This document shows positions 54,207 to 62,662 of a DNA stretch of 64,000 bases, one piece after another (position 1 is the first letter of the stretch; every line of letters begins with the position of its first letter). Source of the DNA: Paenibacillus sp. MZ04-78.2 (GTDB taxonomy: Bacteria; Bacillota; Bacilli; Paenibacillales; NBRC-103111). Under the pieces are notes generated by a model, which did not search any database, was not told the origin of the DNA, and saw only the letters and a program-made list of their open reading frames with translations. The stretch covers positions 248,001 to 312,000 of the forward strand of contig NZ_JANAVJ010000001.1 in the NCBI RefSeq assembly GCF_024213375.1, in the 5' to 3' direction. The position numbers were made by a program, and so were the translations under genes.

Positions 54207-55187
54207 TCAGAGCCGGTGCCCTTCCGTCGCCTTGATCAGCCGGTATACGGTAAGATGCGTCGGAAGCGCTATTCCGCTACGATCCGCCACCCGTAGTAAT
54301 CCTCCCGTAATGGCGTCGATTTCCGTAAGACGGCCAGCCATCACATCCTGAAGCATGGAAGAACGGTTGTTTGCGGTGCGCCGACATACCTCCAGCAGCT
54401 GCTCCCACAGATCCGGCTCCAGCCGGATGTCGAGCGCACGCGCCAGAGTAACCCCTTCTTCGTACAAAGCACGCATCAGCTCGCCGGCTCCCGGCAAATT
54501 CAGCAGTTCGCCATTCGGCACCCGCAGCAAGGCCGTGAGCGGATTGATGACGGCATTGATAAGAAGCTTTTGCCAAATACGGCTTGAGATGTTTTTCGAC
54601 ATCGATGCGCTAAATCCTGCCAATTGCAGCCAAAATACCAGATTTTTTTGCGCGATTTCCGACACTTCCGTTCTTTCCTTTCCTGCTGCGCCTACCCAGG
54701 TCATGCCGCACCCCGTATAAACGGCTTCCCCGGCGGTGGAAATCATCGCGCCTTCCGTCGTCACGGCCGAGAGCAGCCGTTCCGCCGGTACATGCGCCGC
54801 GAGCGTCTCCAGATGCCCGATGCCGTTCTGCAAGCAGACCACCCATGCCGAGGAGCCCATGCGCCGACCGAGTTCGAGCCCGAGTTCCCCAGTGATGGCG
54901 GACTGTTTGACGGCCAGCAGGATAAAATGCGGCTCTCTTCCGTTATTTTCCCCGAATGCTTCCTCTTCCCCCCACAGGCGAACGCGGGGAAAAGCCGTAA
55001 TCACTGCCCGAGCGCTTTGTTCCTCCGATCGGGAGACGGCATCGATCAAACGCAGTCCGGCAGCTTCGATTTCAGCTTTCCGCTCGGCGCGGCGAACAAC
55101 GACCTCAACCTCGTGCCCCGCTTCAGATAGTCTGACCGCAAACAACGTTCCGAGCGCTCCTGCGCCAATCACCGTAAAACGGCCCAT
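54207..55187 (-). CDS. panE: 2-dehydropantoate 2-reductase
   Basis: A ketopantoate reductase family protein that would make pantoate for CoA synthesis using NADPH. The Rossmann motif VIGAGALGTLFAVRLSEAG is at residues 5-23, FILLAVKQSAI near 88 and WVVCLQNGIGHLE near 115. The catalytic lysine is in RIWQKLLINAVINPLTALL near 210. The 326 residues fit. Bacillus has this gene (ylbQ/panE) directly before bshC; here the DUF3397, ComFB-like and opp genes lie between. Family members include paralogues of unknown specificity, so the pantothenate role is probable rather than certain. Confidence 0.85.
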   Translation of the reverse strand: MGRFTVIGAGALGTLFAVRLSEAGHEVEVVVRRAERKAEIEAAGLRLIDAVSRSEEQSARAVITAFPRVRLWGEEEAFGENNGREPHFILLAVKQSAITGELGLELGRRMGSSAWVVCLQNGIGHLETLAAHVPAERLLSAVTTEGAMISTAGEAVYTGCGMTWVGAAGKERTEVSEIAQKNLVFWLQLAGFSASMSKNISSRIWQKLLINAVINPLTALLRVPNGELLNLPGAGELMRALYEEGVTLARALDIRLEPDLWEQLLEVCRRTANNRSSMLQDVMAGRLTEIDAITGGLLRVADRSGIALPTHLTVYRLIKATEGHRL

Positions 55188-55257
55188 CGTCTCTCTCCCC
55201 CGTGCGTGTAAAAGATTGTTCAGTCTATCATAGCAAAAAATGGCGGGACACGCACAA

Positions 55258-55302
55258 AACCCCTGAACGGGTGCTCATGGCAGCCCGATTCGGGGGTTTC
55301 TC
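55258..55302. terminator. Hairpin between rsfA and panE
   Basis: AAACCCCTGAA and CGAATCGGGGGTTT-like arms with an inner CGGGTGC/GCAGCCCG form a stem about 20 bases after the rsfA stop. T-richness follows on the plus strand more than on the minus, so its direction is not certain. Confidence 0.55.
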
Positions 55303-55323
55303 CCTTTTATGAGACGGTTCCGG

Positions 55324-55977
55324 TTATTCAATCCGCTCCAGATTCCCGTTTTCATCCATTTTAAAACGGGTTTTGCTTTCCTCTTCTTCCTCTGCCAGAA
55401 AAGCAAGCTTGCGGGCCCGGTCCATAATCTGGATCAGCGCTTTGTAATCGTCGTTCACGACGCGATAATCGGTCGAAACGTCGCTAACCTGCCGGCTTAG
55501 CTCGTCATTGAGACTGCGCAGCCGTTCAAGCTCATCCTGCTTTTCGTTCAGCTCCTTCTCAAGCTGCCTCACGTGCCGCGCCATTTCCTGATAGCTTCCT
55601 TTCCACTGCCGCAGGAAGCGGATAACGGCGTCGATCGACAACTCTTCCACGATCCCGTCGCTGCGCACCGCGCCTTCCGTGGCCAAAGGGCCGCCCATGC
55701 CGCTGCCCGCAACCGATGCGAACGCGCTCGCATGCTTGCGGTGCTGGTTCCTTTTTTGGCGCTGCGCCTTGGCGATCTGAATCGGCGCCTCGTATTTCTT
55801 GCGGACGAAGCTGTTCCAGCGGAAACCGCAAGCGGCCGCAGTTCTACCTATTTTTTCGCCCACTTCCTCAAAAGCGGACAGCTGCGTGCTGCCTTCGCGA
55901 ATATGTCTTAACGTCACCTCCGCTAATATCAAATCGTCTTCCTCGCTCCAAGCGTCTTGTCTGATTGCCGTCATCAA
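55324..55977 (-). CDS. rsfA: RsfA-family prespore transcription regulator
   Basis: RsfA proteins are Myb/SANT-like DNA-binding regulators that fine-tune SigF/SigG genes in the forespore. The N-terminal domain has [20 protein letters not shown] at residues 8-27, then [20 protein letters not shown] near 42. The C-terminal half (about 125-200) is a coiled coil ([20 protein letters not shown]). The 217 residues fit. Its place before panE and bshC follows ylbO in Bacillus. A SigF promoter is expected upstream, but I found no convincing one. Confidence 0.85.
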   Translation of the reverse strand: MMTAIRQDAWSEEDDLILAEVTLRHIREGSTQLSAFEEVGEKIGRTAAACGFRWNSFVRKKYEAPIQIAKAQRQKRNQHRKHASAFASVAGSGMGGPLATEGAVRSDGIVEELSIDAVIRFLRQWKGSYQEMARHVRQLEKELNEKQDELERLRSLNDELSRQVSDVSTDYRVVNDDYKALIQIMDRARKLAFLAEEEEESKTRFKMDENGNLERIE

Positions 55978-56194
55978 GCCGTCCTCCTAACCCCTATAGG
56001 TTCATCCGCATCTATGTTCGTGATGCATAAAGTGCTGCGTTACTTTATCTCTATGCCCATGGTAGAGTTCATAGAATACTTTTCTAGTAATTTGTATTGC
56101 CAATTTTCAAGGCGGTCATACATCGTTTTGGCGGATTTGGGCAATGATATGTTGCGAAGGGCTAAAAATTTGACTAAAATTCGCGGATTGGGCG

Positions 56195-56223
56195 TTTACA
56201 CGAGAGAAGGCTTTCGCTATAAT
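56195..56223 (+). promoter_or_regulatory. Promoter of the DUF2626 gene (SigA type)
   Basis: TTTACA (56195-56200) and TATAAT (56218-56223) with a 17 bp spacer lie about 48 bp before the ATG. Confidence 0.8.
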
Positions 56224-56270
56224 GTTGGATAGTACGTATATGATCGTGACCGAAGAGAGGGGGATACAGG

Positions 56271-56501
56271 ATGGATCGCATGTTTCGCGTTCTCGGCTTC
56301 TGGACGCTTGTAATCGGGCTCATGGCGTTGGCCGGCGATTTTATTCCGATGGCGCTCATCTTTTTCGCCCAGACGGCGATTTTCACGCTGTTAGGATATA
56401 TGAAATTGTCCGAACGTGCCTACATATTGATTTTTTGGGGGTACATGATTGTTTCGTTTACAGGGTTTACCTACTGGTCATTTTTCAAAATGTCCATCTA
56501 A
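56271..56501 (+). CDS. yqgY: DUF2626 membrane protein (YqgY-like)
   Basis: A 76-residue membrane protein opening with MDRMFRVLGFWTLVIGLMAL and containing MKLSERAYILIFWGYMIVSF, the pattern of the DUF2626 family (YqgY of Bacillus). Three hydrophobic segments are visible. Function is unknown. GAGAGGGGGATACAGG precedes the ATG. It has its own promoter and a terminator, so it is a single-gene unit between divergent and convergent neighbours. The symbol rests on sequence pattern only. Confidence 0.82.
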   Translation: MDRMFRVLGFWTLVIGLMALAGDFIPMALIFFAQTAIFTLLGYMKLSERAYILIFWGYMIVSFTGFTYWSFFKMSI

Positions 56502-56545
56502 ACCTTCCAGTCCGGAAAAAAGTAAGCGAATACGGAGATAAAAAA

Positions 56546-56580
56546 GGCGAACCGCAAGCTTCAATGCGGTTCGCCTTTTT
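56546..56580. terminator. Terminator shared by the DUF2626 and methyltransferase genes
   Basis: AGGCGAACCGCA and TGCGGTTCGCCT with an 8-base loop, with A6 on the left and T9 on the right. It overlaps the last codons of the methyltransferase gene on the minus strand. Confidence 0.88.
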
Positions 56581-57688
56581 TTTGAATCAACACCTTAAAC
56601 AGCTCGCTCATCCGGTCGCTGAGGAGCAGCTGCCGAATGGCCCGATTGCGACGGGCTTGCGGCGAGAACGGGTCCCGGGCGTCATGATCGCTCAGCTCGT
56701 CAAGCAATCCCTGCTCCAGCAAAAAATGCTTCTGGCTTAGCAGGCCCGCAAGCTCCAGCCCCGCTTCCTTCCCAACATCGATCAACGCGCTGAAATTGAC
56801 ATGGGCGGTCATATCCTGCCCGCCGGGGAACTGCAGCGGCGTATCGGAAGCCTGATGCTTCCGGTAACACAGCAGCGTTCCGTTCATCCGGTATGGAGCA
56901 TACAGCTCTTCCCTGACATGCCCGTAGTCGATCGTCAGCAGCACACTGCCGTTCCCCAAGCTGCCGGCAACCGCCCGAAGCCAGCGCAGCGCGTCCAAGT
57001 TGACTTCGAACCGCTGCCCCGCTCTCGGCGGGATCGCTTCCTTGCGGATAAAGGCCTCAAGCTCGCCGTCCGCTAACGTTCTTTCCACCTCCGTCAGGCA
57101 GCTTCGTTCGACATCCCAGCCAACCTGAATTTCGCGCCATCCAGCTTCGCGGCGAACGATCCGGTACACCGGAAAGGCGTCCGGCAGCTCGTTGGACAAT
57201 ACCAGCGTATTGTGCCAAGGACCCGCCGCGTGCCATTCCTCAGCCGTGAAATAGCTCACAAGCCCTGTATGAGGAGCTAGCGCCTCCGATTGAAGTCCTC
57301 GGTGCACCGGGCTCCTTTCGACGCTGATGAAGCGCAGCCGCGCATACAGCGCCGGAGAGCCGCTCCGGATCGCGTCAAGCATTTGTCTCGCTAAAGCTCC
57401 GTCGCCCCCTCCCCACTCCGTCAAGCAGATCTCGCCGGTCCGCGTTTCCGCAAAGCTTCGAAGGTAGGCGGCCAACATGTCGCCAAGCACGCTACCGACC
57501 GAAGCGCTTGTATAAAAGTCTCCCGCCCGGCCGATTTTGCGATTCGAATTCATATAATAGCCCCAGCTCGGATGATACAAGCACAAATCCATATAGTCCC
57601 GGAACGAAATTGCCCGGTCCGGCTGCATTTCAATCTGTTCCCGAATCGCTTGCAGCAGCGGGAAATCGTTCGCCTGCTCCGTTTTCAT
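56561..57688 (-). CDS. SAM-dependent methyltransferase, MidA/NDUFAF7 (COG1565) family
   Basis: The family includes the mitochondrial complex I assembly methyltransferase and bacterial homologues of unknown target. SFRDYMDLCLYHPSWGYYMN near residue 25 and GRAGDFYTSASVGSVLGDML near 47 open the domain, followed by the SAM motif ICLTEWGGGDGALARQML near 88. YDY-type LLTIDYGHVREELYAPYRMN lies near 258. The chosen ATG has GAGAGGCGGTAGGCGC upstream and gives 375 residues; the longer frame runs into the promoter of the divergent lipoprotein gene. What it methylates in a bacterium of this kind is unknown. Confidence 0.85.
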   Translation of the reverse strand: MKTEQANDFPLLQAIREQIEMQPDRAISFRDYMDLCLYHPSWGYYMNSNRKIGRAGDFYTSASVGSVLGDMLAAYLRSFAETRTGEICLTEWGGGDGALARQMLDAIRSGSPALYARLRFISVERSPVHRGLQSEALAPHTGLVSYFTAEEWHAAGPWHNTLVLSNELPDAFPVYRIVRREAGWREIQVGWDVERSCLTEVERTLADGELEAFIRKEAIPPRAGQRFEVNLDALRWLRAVAGSLGNGSVLLTIDYGHVREELYAPYRMNGTLLCYRKHQASDTPLQFPGGQDMTAHVNFSALIDVGKEAGLELAGLLSQKHFLLEQGLLDELSDHDARDPFSPQARRNRAIRQLLLSDRMSELFKVLIQKKGEPH

Positions 57689-57716
57689 GCGCCTACCGCC
57701 TCTCGCCAAATTACTA

Positions 57717-57745
57717 AAGACAAAACCTCCCCCACTCGCTATAAT
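57717..57745 (+). promoter_or_regulatory. Candidate promoter of the lipoprotein gene
   Basis: A perfect -10 TATAAT (57740-57745) is preceded 17 bp upstream by AAGACA, a partial -35. It lies 34 bp before the TTG start. Confidence 0.55.
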
Positions 57746-57778
57746 TAGGATGAGAAAAATAGGAGAGGAAGCAGAGCC

Positions 57779-58723
57779 TTGTTTAATCCACGAACCGTCT
57801 TCTGCGCGGCGCTTATTAGCTGTACCGTTTTGCTCACGTCCGCCTGCACCGATCATCAGCAGGTAAAGCAGGATTTAATGCAAGCGGTCGCCAAGCAGGA
57901 GCAAATCCAAAGCTACCGATATACCGGGGAAGCGGACTTGAAACTGGACGCTTCTTTATTTTCGGGCTCACAGCCGGTAACGGCCGCTTTGCTAGGCCTG
58001 GTCAAAGAAAGCAAATTCGAATACAGCGGGCTCGTTTCGCTGGCAGATCCGGTCCGAATGGAAACCTCCGTCAACCTAACGCCGAAAGGCGCGGCCACGC
58101 CCATTGAACTGCCGTTTCTTCTTAAAGATAACAAAATGTATCTGCATATGCCAGCCATTACGAAGGCGGACGAATATTTGATGCTGCCGCTGGACAAGCA
58201 ATCGGATAAGCTCAAAAACACCGGAAGGCTGAGCGCTTCCCTTACCGGCAAGCTGCTGGAAGGGGTCAACCCGGACTGGCTGGAGCCTGGCAGCAAGGAC
58301 GAGAAGCTTGCCGATGGCGAAGCGGCGAAGCGCATTACGCTTACGGTAACGGACAAGAACAAGCAGGAAGCGGCAAAATATTTCACCACCGCATTTCCGT
58401 CCGCGCTTAACGAGCTGATAACCAGCGGACTGAGCGGCACGGGACAAACCGGGGAATGGAAAACATCGCTGGAGCGGATCAAGATCGAAGCTCCTACGAC
58501 GCTAAGTATCCTGATCGACAATCAAGGTTTTATCCGCGAGCAAACCGGAAAGCTTTATTTTTCGGTCGAAGGCGGAAACGATGCGAAAAACAGCGTGGAA
58601 TGGACGTATAAGGTGCAAGAGATCAATCAGACGCCTGCCTTTACAAAGGAAGCTCCGAAGCAGGTAAAACATGCGGAAGACATTTTACGATTGCTCCCTA
58701 AGCTTCAAGCGGGTAAAAAGTAA
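57779..58723 (+). CDS. Uncharacterised lipoprotein (LolA-like size and pattern)
   Basis: A 314-residue lipoprotein. The signal peptide TVFCAALISCTVLLTSAC ends in a lipobox with Cys near residue 23. The body is rich in beta-type segments (VRMETSVNLTPKGAATPIEL near 103, then DNKMYLHMPAITKADEYLML), reminiscent of extracellular LppX/LolA-type or DUF6612 lipoproteins that hold lipids or act in the envelope; this is inference. Translation starts at TTG with AGGAGAGG upstream. It has its own promoter and terminator. The next gene, also exported, is not obviously in the same transcript. Confidence 0.72.
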   Translation: MFNPRTVFCAALISCTVLLTSACTDHQQVKQDLMQAVAKQEQIQSYRYTGEADLKLDASLFSGSQPVTAALLGLVKESKFEYSGLVSLADPVRMETSVNLTPKGAATPIELPFLLKDNKMYLHMPAITKADEYLMLPLDKQSDKLKNTGRLSASLTGKLLEGVNPDWLEPGSKDEKLADGEAAKRITLTVTDKNKQEAAKYFTTAFPSALNELITSGLSGTGQTGEWKTSLERIKIEAPTTLSILIDNQGFIREQTGKLYFSVEGGNDAKNSVEWTYKVQEINQTPAFTKEAPKQVKHAEDILRLLPKLQAGKK

Positions 58724-58737
58724 CGTGACAGAAGCCC

Positions 58738-58767
58738 TTCCATGGCACAGCGCCGTGGAATTTTTTT
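58738..58767 (+). terminator. Lipoprotein gene terminator
   Basis: TTCCATGGC and GCCGTGGAA with a 5-base loop are followed by seven T, 15 bases after the stop. Confidence 0.92.
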
Positions 58768-58820
58768 GTCATGTTTTTCCCATTCCTATGATAATCTTTA
58801 GTTGAAAGGACGGGAGGGAC

Positions 58821-59936
58821 ATGCGTGTGAATCTACGCCAATGGGCTATCCTTGCGCTTTTCTCGGTATACGGATGCTTATCCGCCTTGTGGCCCTATTC
58901 CGCGTATGCGGAGAACGGACAAGCGGATAGAAGCTTGCTGCAGAAAGGCCTGACCATCTATGAGATCGATCAGGAGCTAAGTCGCATTGCCGACCAGGAA
59001 ATCAAGCTCCAGGCACAGATGCAGAACGCGGAAAAGCAAATTCGCGAAGCGGAGCATTCCACAAGCGAGGCTAAAATACACGCCGCCAAAGTCGTCCGCT
59101 CTTATTACATGGGCGACCGCGATTCGCTGTGGGTGCTGCTGTTCTCTGTCGGTTCGTTCTCCGATGCGGTTTCGGTGCTCGACTATCTGCAAATGATTTT
59201 GCGCAACGACAAACAAGCGCTGCAGCGTCATACGGATGCATGGCAGCGGCTGGCCTCGGTCAAAAAGGATTTGGCCGAAGCCCACACCTCCCTCCAGCGG
59301 ACGAAAGAGCGTTACTTGCAGCAGCGGGAACGACTTGTCGCGCTCCAGAATGAAGTGGACGCTCAGCTGGCCGATAGCAAGGAGCAGGCGGTACTGCTTC
59401 AGCAGCAGATGCTCGAGCTTAACAAGCTGTGGGAGGACAAGGGCATCCCGCTGTTCAAAACGTACTTCCAGGCGCTTGCGGGCGCGATGCAGCAGCTTCC
59501 CGAGCTGGTGACGTCCGGCGGCGACAAGAACAAGAACGGCAATCTGGTCATGAACGGGGTAAATTATACGTTTCAGATAACGGACAGCGAGTTAAACGAT
59601 TTTTTGCGCAAAAAAAACGAACGGCTCCGCAATCTGACGTTTCACTTTTATCCCGATCAAATATCGGCCTCCGGGCAGGAAGGCGATATTGCCGTCATGA
59701 TCCGGGGAAGCTACGAAATGGCCTCGATGGAAGACGGAACAAGCAAATCGTTTATCCGGTTCCGGATTTTAGAAATGCAGTTCAACGGCTTTTCCCTGCC
59801 TTCCACGACGGTGGAGGAATTCGAAAAAAGCTCTAACTTGGGGATCTACCCCCAACATATCGCCTCGTTTTTGCAGGTAACCGGCGTCCGGCTGGAGGGA
59901 GGAAAGTTAAGCATCATGCTGAAGCTGGCCTTATAA
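58821..59936 (+). CDS. Secreted coiled-coil protein without catalytic domain (PcsB/CwlO N-domain-like)
   Basis: A signal peptide LRQWAILALFSVYGCLSALW with cleavage after SAYA near residue 30 opens the protein. A long coiled coil (about 45-210) includes KVVRSYYMGDRDSLWVLLFS and GSFSDAVSVLDYLQMILRND near 95, the pattern seen in the N-terminal domain of CwlO/PcsB hydrolases that FtsEX controls. The rest (about 215-371) is a beta-rich domain with no NlpC/P60, CHAP or peptidase M23 motif. Hence it may act as a regulator or scaffold at the wall. Start ATG after GGGAGGG. It precedes an unknown gene by 34 bp. Confidence 0.72.
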   Translation: MRVNLRQWAILALFSVYGCLSALWPYSAYAENGQADRSLLQKGLTIYEIDQELSRIADQEIKLQAQMQNAEKQIREAEHSTSEAKIHAAKVVRSYYMGDRDSLWVLLFSVGSFSDAVSVLDYLQMILRNDKQALQRHTDAWQRLASVKKDLAEAHTSLQRTKERYLQQRERLVALQNEVDAQLADSKEQAVLLQQQMLELNKLWEDKGIPLFKTYFQALAGAMQQLPELVTSGGDKNKNGNLVMNGVNYTFQITDSELNDFLRKKNERLRNLTFHFYPDQISASGQEGDIAVMIRGSYEMASMEDGTSKSFIRFRILEMQFNGFSLPSTTVEEFEKSSNLGIYPQHIASFLQVTGVRLEGGKLSIMLKLAL

Positions 59937-59979
59937 CTTTTAAACTGAGCCGACCCGGAAGAAGAGGAGTGTGAAGGCG

Positions 59980-60513
59980 TTGACGGAACCCGTTCTCAAA
60001 TATGCGGCAGCCCTGGATATGCCCAAAGACAAGTGGGACGGTTATTATGCCCGGATAGTCAAAGCGTTGGCCGGAAAAACCGCCTTGTTCGACCGCGACA
60101 AGGAGCTGATGATTTTTTCGTCCCCGGAAGAGCTGGAGCGGCTCAGGCCTATTTTGGAGCAGTATGCCATTCCTTCCGAGGAGTTAAGCGTGCTGCTGCT
60201 GCCGACTCCGGTTACGACATATCCGGCCTTCGGCGATTACGGCTTTGTCAGCCGCTTGGAGAACGTTTACCTGTATGCGGAGCTTGTCGCCGTATTCCGG
60301 CTGCGAGTTGCGGCAGATACGAACGGTGCGCTCGGACGGGCCTTCGAGCCGCAGCAGGCGGAAGCGCAGCTTGAGGAGCATTTGCTTGCAGCCTGGCCGG
60401 AGCCGGGAGGCGGCTCTGTCTTCGCCATCGAGGCCCAACTGGCCGAGCTTGCGGAAGGCATTGCCCGCGCCTACGGCAGCGCTGTGGAATGGATTTATTC
60501 CCCGGAACGGTAA
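59980..60513 (+). CDS. Uncharacterised cytoplasmic protein
   Basis: I do not recognise this 177-180 residue protein. It has no signal peptide or membrane segment and is acidic, with LKYAAALDMPKDKWDGYYAR at the start and a helical C-terminus (AIEAQLAELAEGIARAYGSA). A GTG at 59971 is one base after GAGGAG; the TTG at 59980, with a spacing of about ten bases, is more probable and gives MTEPVLKYAAAL. It follows the coiled-coil gene closely and is followed by a strong terminator, so the two form an operon. Confidence 0.65.
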   Translation: MTEPVLKYAAALDMPKDKWDGYYARIVKALAGKTALFDRDKELMIFSSPEELERLRPILEQYAIPSEELSVLLLPTPVTTYPAFGDYGFVSRLENVYLYAELVAVFRLRVAADTNGALGRAFEPQQAEAQLEEHLLAAWPEPGGGSVFAIEAQLAELAEGIARAYGSAVEWIYSPER

Positions 60514-60548
60514 AACCACAGGAGATGCTGAAGTAGTTCATTCAACAA

Positions 60549-60599
60549 ACAAACGGTGGCGCAGCGATAGATTCCTATCGTTGGCATCACCGTTTTTTC
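60549..60599 (+). terminator. Terminator after the coiled-coil operon
   Basis: AACGGTGGCGCAGCGATAG pairs imperfectly with CTATCGTTGGCATCACCGTT around a short loop and is followed by TTTTTT. It may also serve the ylaK-like gene from the other side. Confidence 0.8.
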
Positions 60600-60610
60600 A
60601 TTAAGGCTCC

Positions 60611-61945
60611 TTACAGCAAATCGGCGGCAAGCTGCGCCAGATGCGAACGTTCCCCGCGCTCCAGCATCATGTGCCCGCTGATCGTTTGCTCCTTAAAGCG
60701 CTCTACAACGTACGTAAGGCCGTTGCTTGAGGCGTCCAAATACGGATGATCGATCTGTTCGGGATCGCCCAGCAGAACGATCTTACTGCCCTCACCGACG
60801 CGGGAAACGATCGTTTTCACCTCATGCTTGGACAGGTTCTGCGCTTCGTCGATGATGATGAACTGGCCGGGAATGGACCGACCGCGGATGTAGGTCAGCG
60901 CCTCGACTTGAATGCTACCGAGCCCCGCCAATATTTTATCGATGTCGCCTGGCTTTTTCGTATCGAACAAATACTCCAAATTATCGTAAATGGGCTGCAT
61001 CCACGGCCGCAGCTTTTCCTCTTTTTCTCCCGGCAAGTAACCGATGTCCTTGCCCATTGGAACGACGGGACGGGCAATCAGGAGCTTCTTATACTTCCTT
61101 TCGTCCTCGACCTTCAATAAGCCCGCAGCAAGCGTCAGGAGCGTTTTCCCTGTGCCTGCTTTGCCTGTCAGCGTGACCAGCGGAATATCGTCGTTAAGCA
61201 GCAGCTCCAGAGCCATCCGCTGCTGGGCGTTCCGCGCCGCGATGCCCCAGATCGGATCGTTGCTGAGGAAGAGCGGCTCCAGCTTCTTCCCGTCGGCATT
61301 CACTTTAAGCAGCGCCGACTTGCTGGTGCCCATCTCGTCTTTCAGGATGACGAATTCGTGAGGATGAAGCGTATAACCGAGCTGTAGCGAATGAATGTTT
61401 AAATAGCGGTACGTGTAAAACTCATCGATGACCGAAGGGTGTACCAGTAAGGTCAAAAGACCGGTGTAGATGTCTCCGGCCACGTTAACGACCCGGTCCG
61501 TCAAATAATCTTGTGCCGTAATGCCCAGCACGTCAGCTTTGATTCGGACGAGCATGTCCTTGCTAACCAGAATAACCGGCTTCGGGTCGGATTTCTCCTG
61601 CTCTTCCAGCAAATAATTAAGCGCCACCGCCAAAATGCGATTGTCGTTCGTCACTTCAGCGAACACTTCCTGCAGCTTCGAGAAGCTCCGATGATTCAGC
61701 TCCACCTTCAGGCTGCCGCCGCCGGGAAGCCCGATGCCTTCGAACAGTCGGCCGTCGCTGCGGAGCCCGTCGAGCATCCGGGAGATTTGGCGCGCATTGC
61801 GCCCAAGTTCGTCGGCGTTGCGCTTCTTGGAATCGATTTCCTCCAAGACGACCGCCGGAATAATAATATCGTTATCTTCAAAAGCGTAAATCGCGTTCGG
61901 GTCCTGAAGCAGCACATTGGTATCCAGCACATAAATTTTTTTCAT
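60611..61945 (-). CDS. ylaK: PIN-domain / PhoH-family ATPase (YlaK-like)
   Basis: The N-terminal PIN nuclease-like domain (1-135) starts with KKIYVLDTNVLLQDPNAIYA and has acidic residues at the expected places (DIIIPAVVLEEIDSKKRNAD). The PhoH helicase-like ATPase (about 225-440) has Walker A TLTGKAGTGKTLLTLAAGLL near 260 and Walker B GQFIIIDEAQNLSKHEVKTI near 360. PIN-PhoH fusions are proposed RNA helicase-nucleases. The 444 residues match YlaK. The ATG has GGGAGGGACTCAAG upstream. The neighbouring ylaJ- and ylaL-like genes support the synteny. Confidence 0.88.
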   Translation of the reverse strand: MKKIYVLDTNVLLQDPNAIYAFEDNDIIIPAVVLEEIDSKKRNADELGRNARQISRMLDGLRSDGRLFEGIGLPGGGSLKVELNHRSFSKLQEVFAEVTNDNRILAVALNYLLEEQEKSDPKPVILVSKDMLVRIKADVLGITAQDYLTDRVVNVAGDIYTGLLTLLVHPSVIDEFYTYRYLNIHSLQLGYTLHPHEFVILKDEMGTSKSALLKVNADGKKLEPLFLSNDPIWGIAARNAQQRMALELLLNDDIPLVTLTGKAGTGKTLLTLAAGLLKVEDERKYKKLLIARPVVPMGKDIGYLPGEKEEKLRPWMQPIYDNLEYLFDTKKPGDIDKILAGLGSIQVEALTYIRGRSIPGQFIIIDEAQNLSKHEVKTIVSRVGEGSKIVLLGDPEQIDHPYLDASSNGLTYVVERFKEQTISGHMMLERGERSHLAQLAADLL

Positions 61946-62051
61946 CTTGAGTCCCTCCCAGGTTCGGTGTTTGGTTCGGCTCAATACATAGGAATTTTCC
62001 TGTCAGGACAAACTAGCCAAAGCCGATGACGAAAAGAAAGGACGATTGCTG

Positions 62052-62579
62052 ATGAAAATGTTTGTCGCGACCCTCTTGATGTTGTCCGCTGTCGTGTCAG
62101 GATGTAACCAAGCACCAAAAAATGGAGCCGCCCCCCCGCAGAGCGCCGATTCGAACCGGCAAGTACAAGTAAAGCAAACGGCACCGCAGAAAAAAGAAAT
62201 TCAGGACCCCGGCGCCGTGGCTAACAGGCTGGAGCAAATCGCCGTCAGCGTGCCGAATGTGGAGAGCGCCAATTGCGTCGTCTTCGGCAATACGGCCGTC
62301 GTGGGAATCAACGTCCCGGCTGCAATGGATCGCGCGAAAGTTGGAACGATCAAGCTGTCTGTCGCGGAGGCGCTCAAAAAAGATCCGTACGGAGTGAATG
62401 CGCTTGTAACTGCGGATATGGATTTAAACCAGCGCTTGTGGAATATCAGGCAGCAAGCGATGAACAGCAGACCGATCAACGGCTTCGCCGAGGAAATGGC
62501 GGCCATTATCGGCCGAATCGTTCCGCAGATGCCGCGTGACGTGAATCCGCTGCAATCGCAGCCGCCTGCTCAAAGGTAA
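62052..62579 (+). CDS. ylaJ: YhcN/YlaJ-family sporulation lipoprotein
   Basis: A 175-residue lipoprotein with signal peptide MFVATLLMLSAVVSGC; the lipobox Cys is near residue 18. After a Pro/Gln-rich linker, the YhcN/YlaJ domain (about 55-165) has NRLEQIAVSVPNVESANCVV and GTIKLSVAEALKKDPYGVNA. The family is forespore-expressed and found at the inner spore membrane; a germination role is suggested. GAAAGGACGATTGCTG precedes the ATG at 62052. It is divergent from the ylaK-like gene, unlike Bacillus where both run the same way. Confidence 0.85.
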   Translation: MKMFVATLLMLSAVVSGCNQAPKNGAAPPQSADSNRQVQVKQTAPQKKEIQDPGAVANRLEQIAVSVPNVESANCVVFGNTAVVGINVPAAMDRAKVGTIKLSVAEALKKDPYGVNALVTADMDLNQRLWNIRQQAMNSRPINGFAEEMAAIIGRIVPQMPRDVNPLQSQPPAQR

Positions 62580-62622
62580 TCTGCAAGTCTAGCCAGCTAT
62601 CTGTAACGGTCTTTTGAGGTGG

Positions 62623-62662
62623 AAAAAAAGCCTAGGACAGCAAACGGTCTTAGGCTTTTTGC
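62623..62662. terminator. Bidirectional terminator after ylaJ, overlapping the PPOX-family stop
   Basis: AAAAAGCCTA and TAGGCTTTTT flank a loop with AGGACAG and similar. It lies 45 bases after the ylaJ stop, and its right arm contains the minus-strand stop of the next gene. Confidence 0.82.

Noticed and set aside
55978-56270. A SigF-type promoter before rsfA
   Set aside because: GTATT is followed at about 15 bases only by a poor GGGCATAG match, so it is not reported as a feature.
56555-57856. A longer start for the methyltransferase gene
   Set aside because: The extra 56 codons overlap the promoter of the divergent lipoprotein gene and lack a ribosome binding site, while the internal ATG has one.
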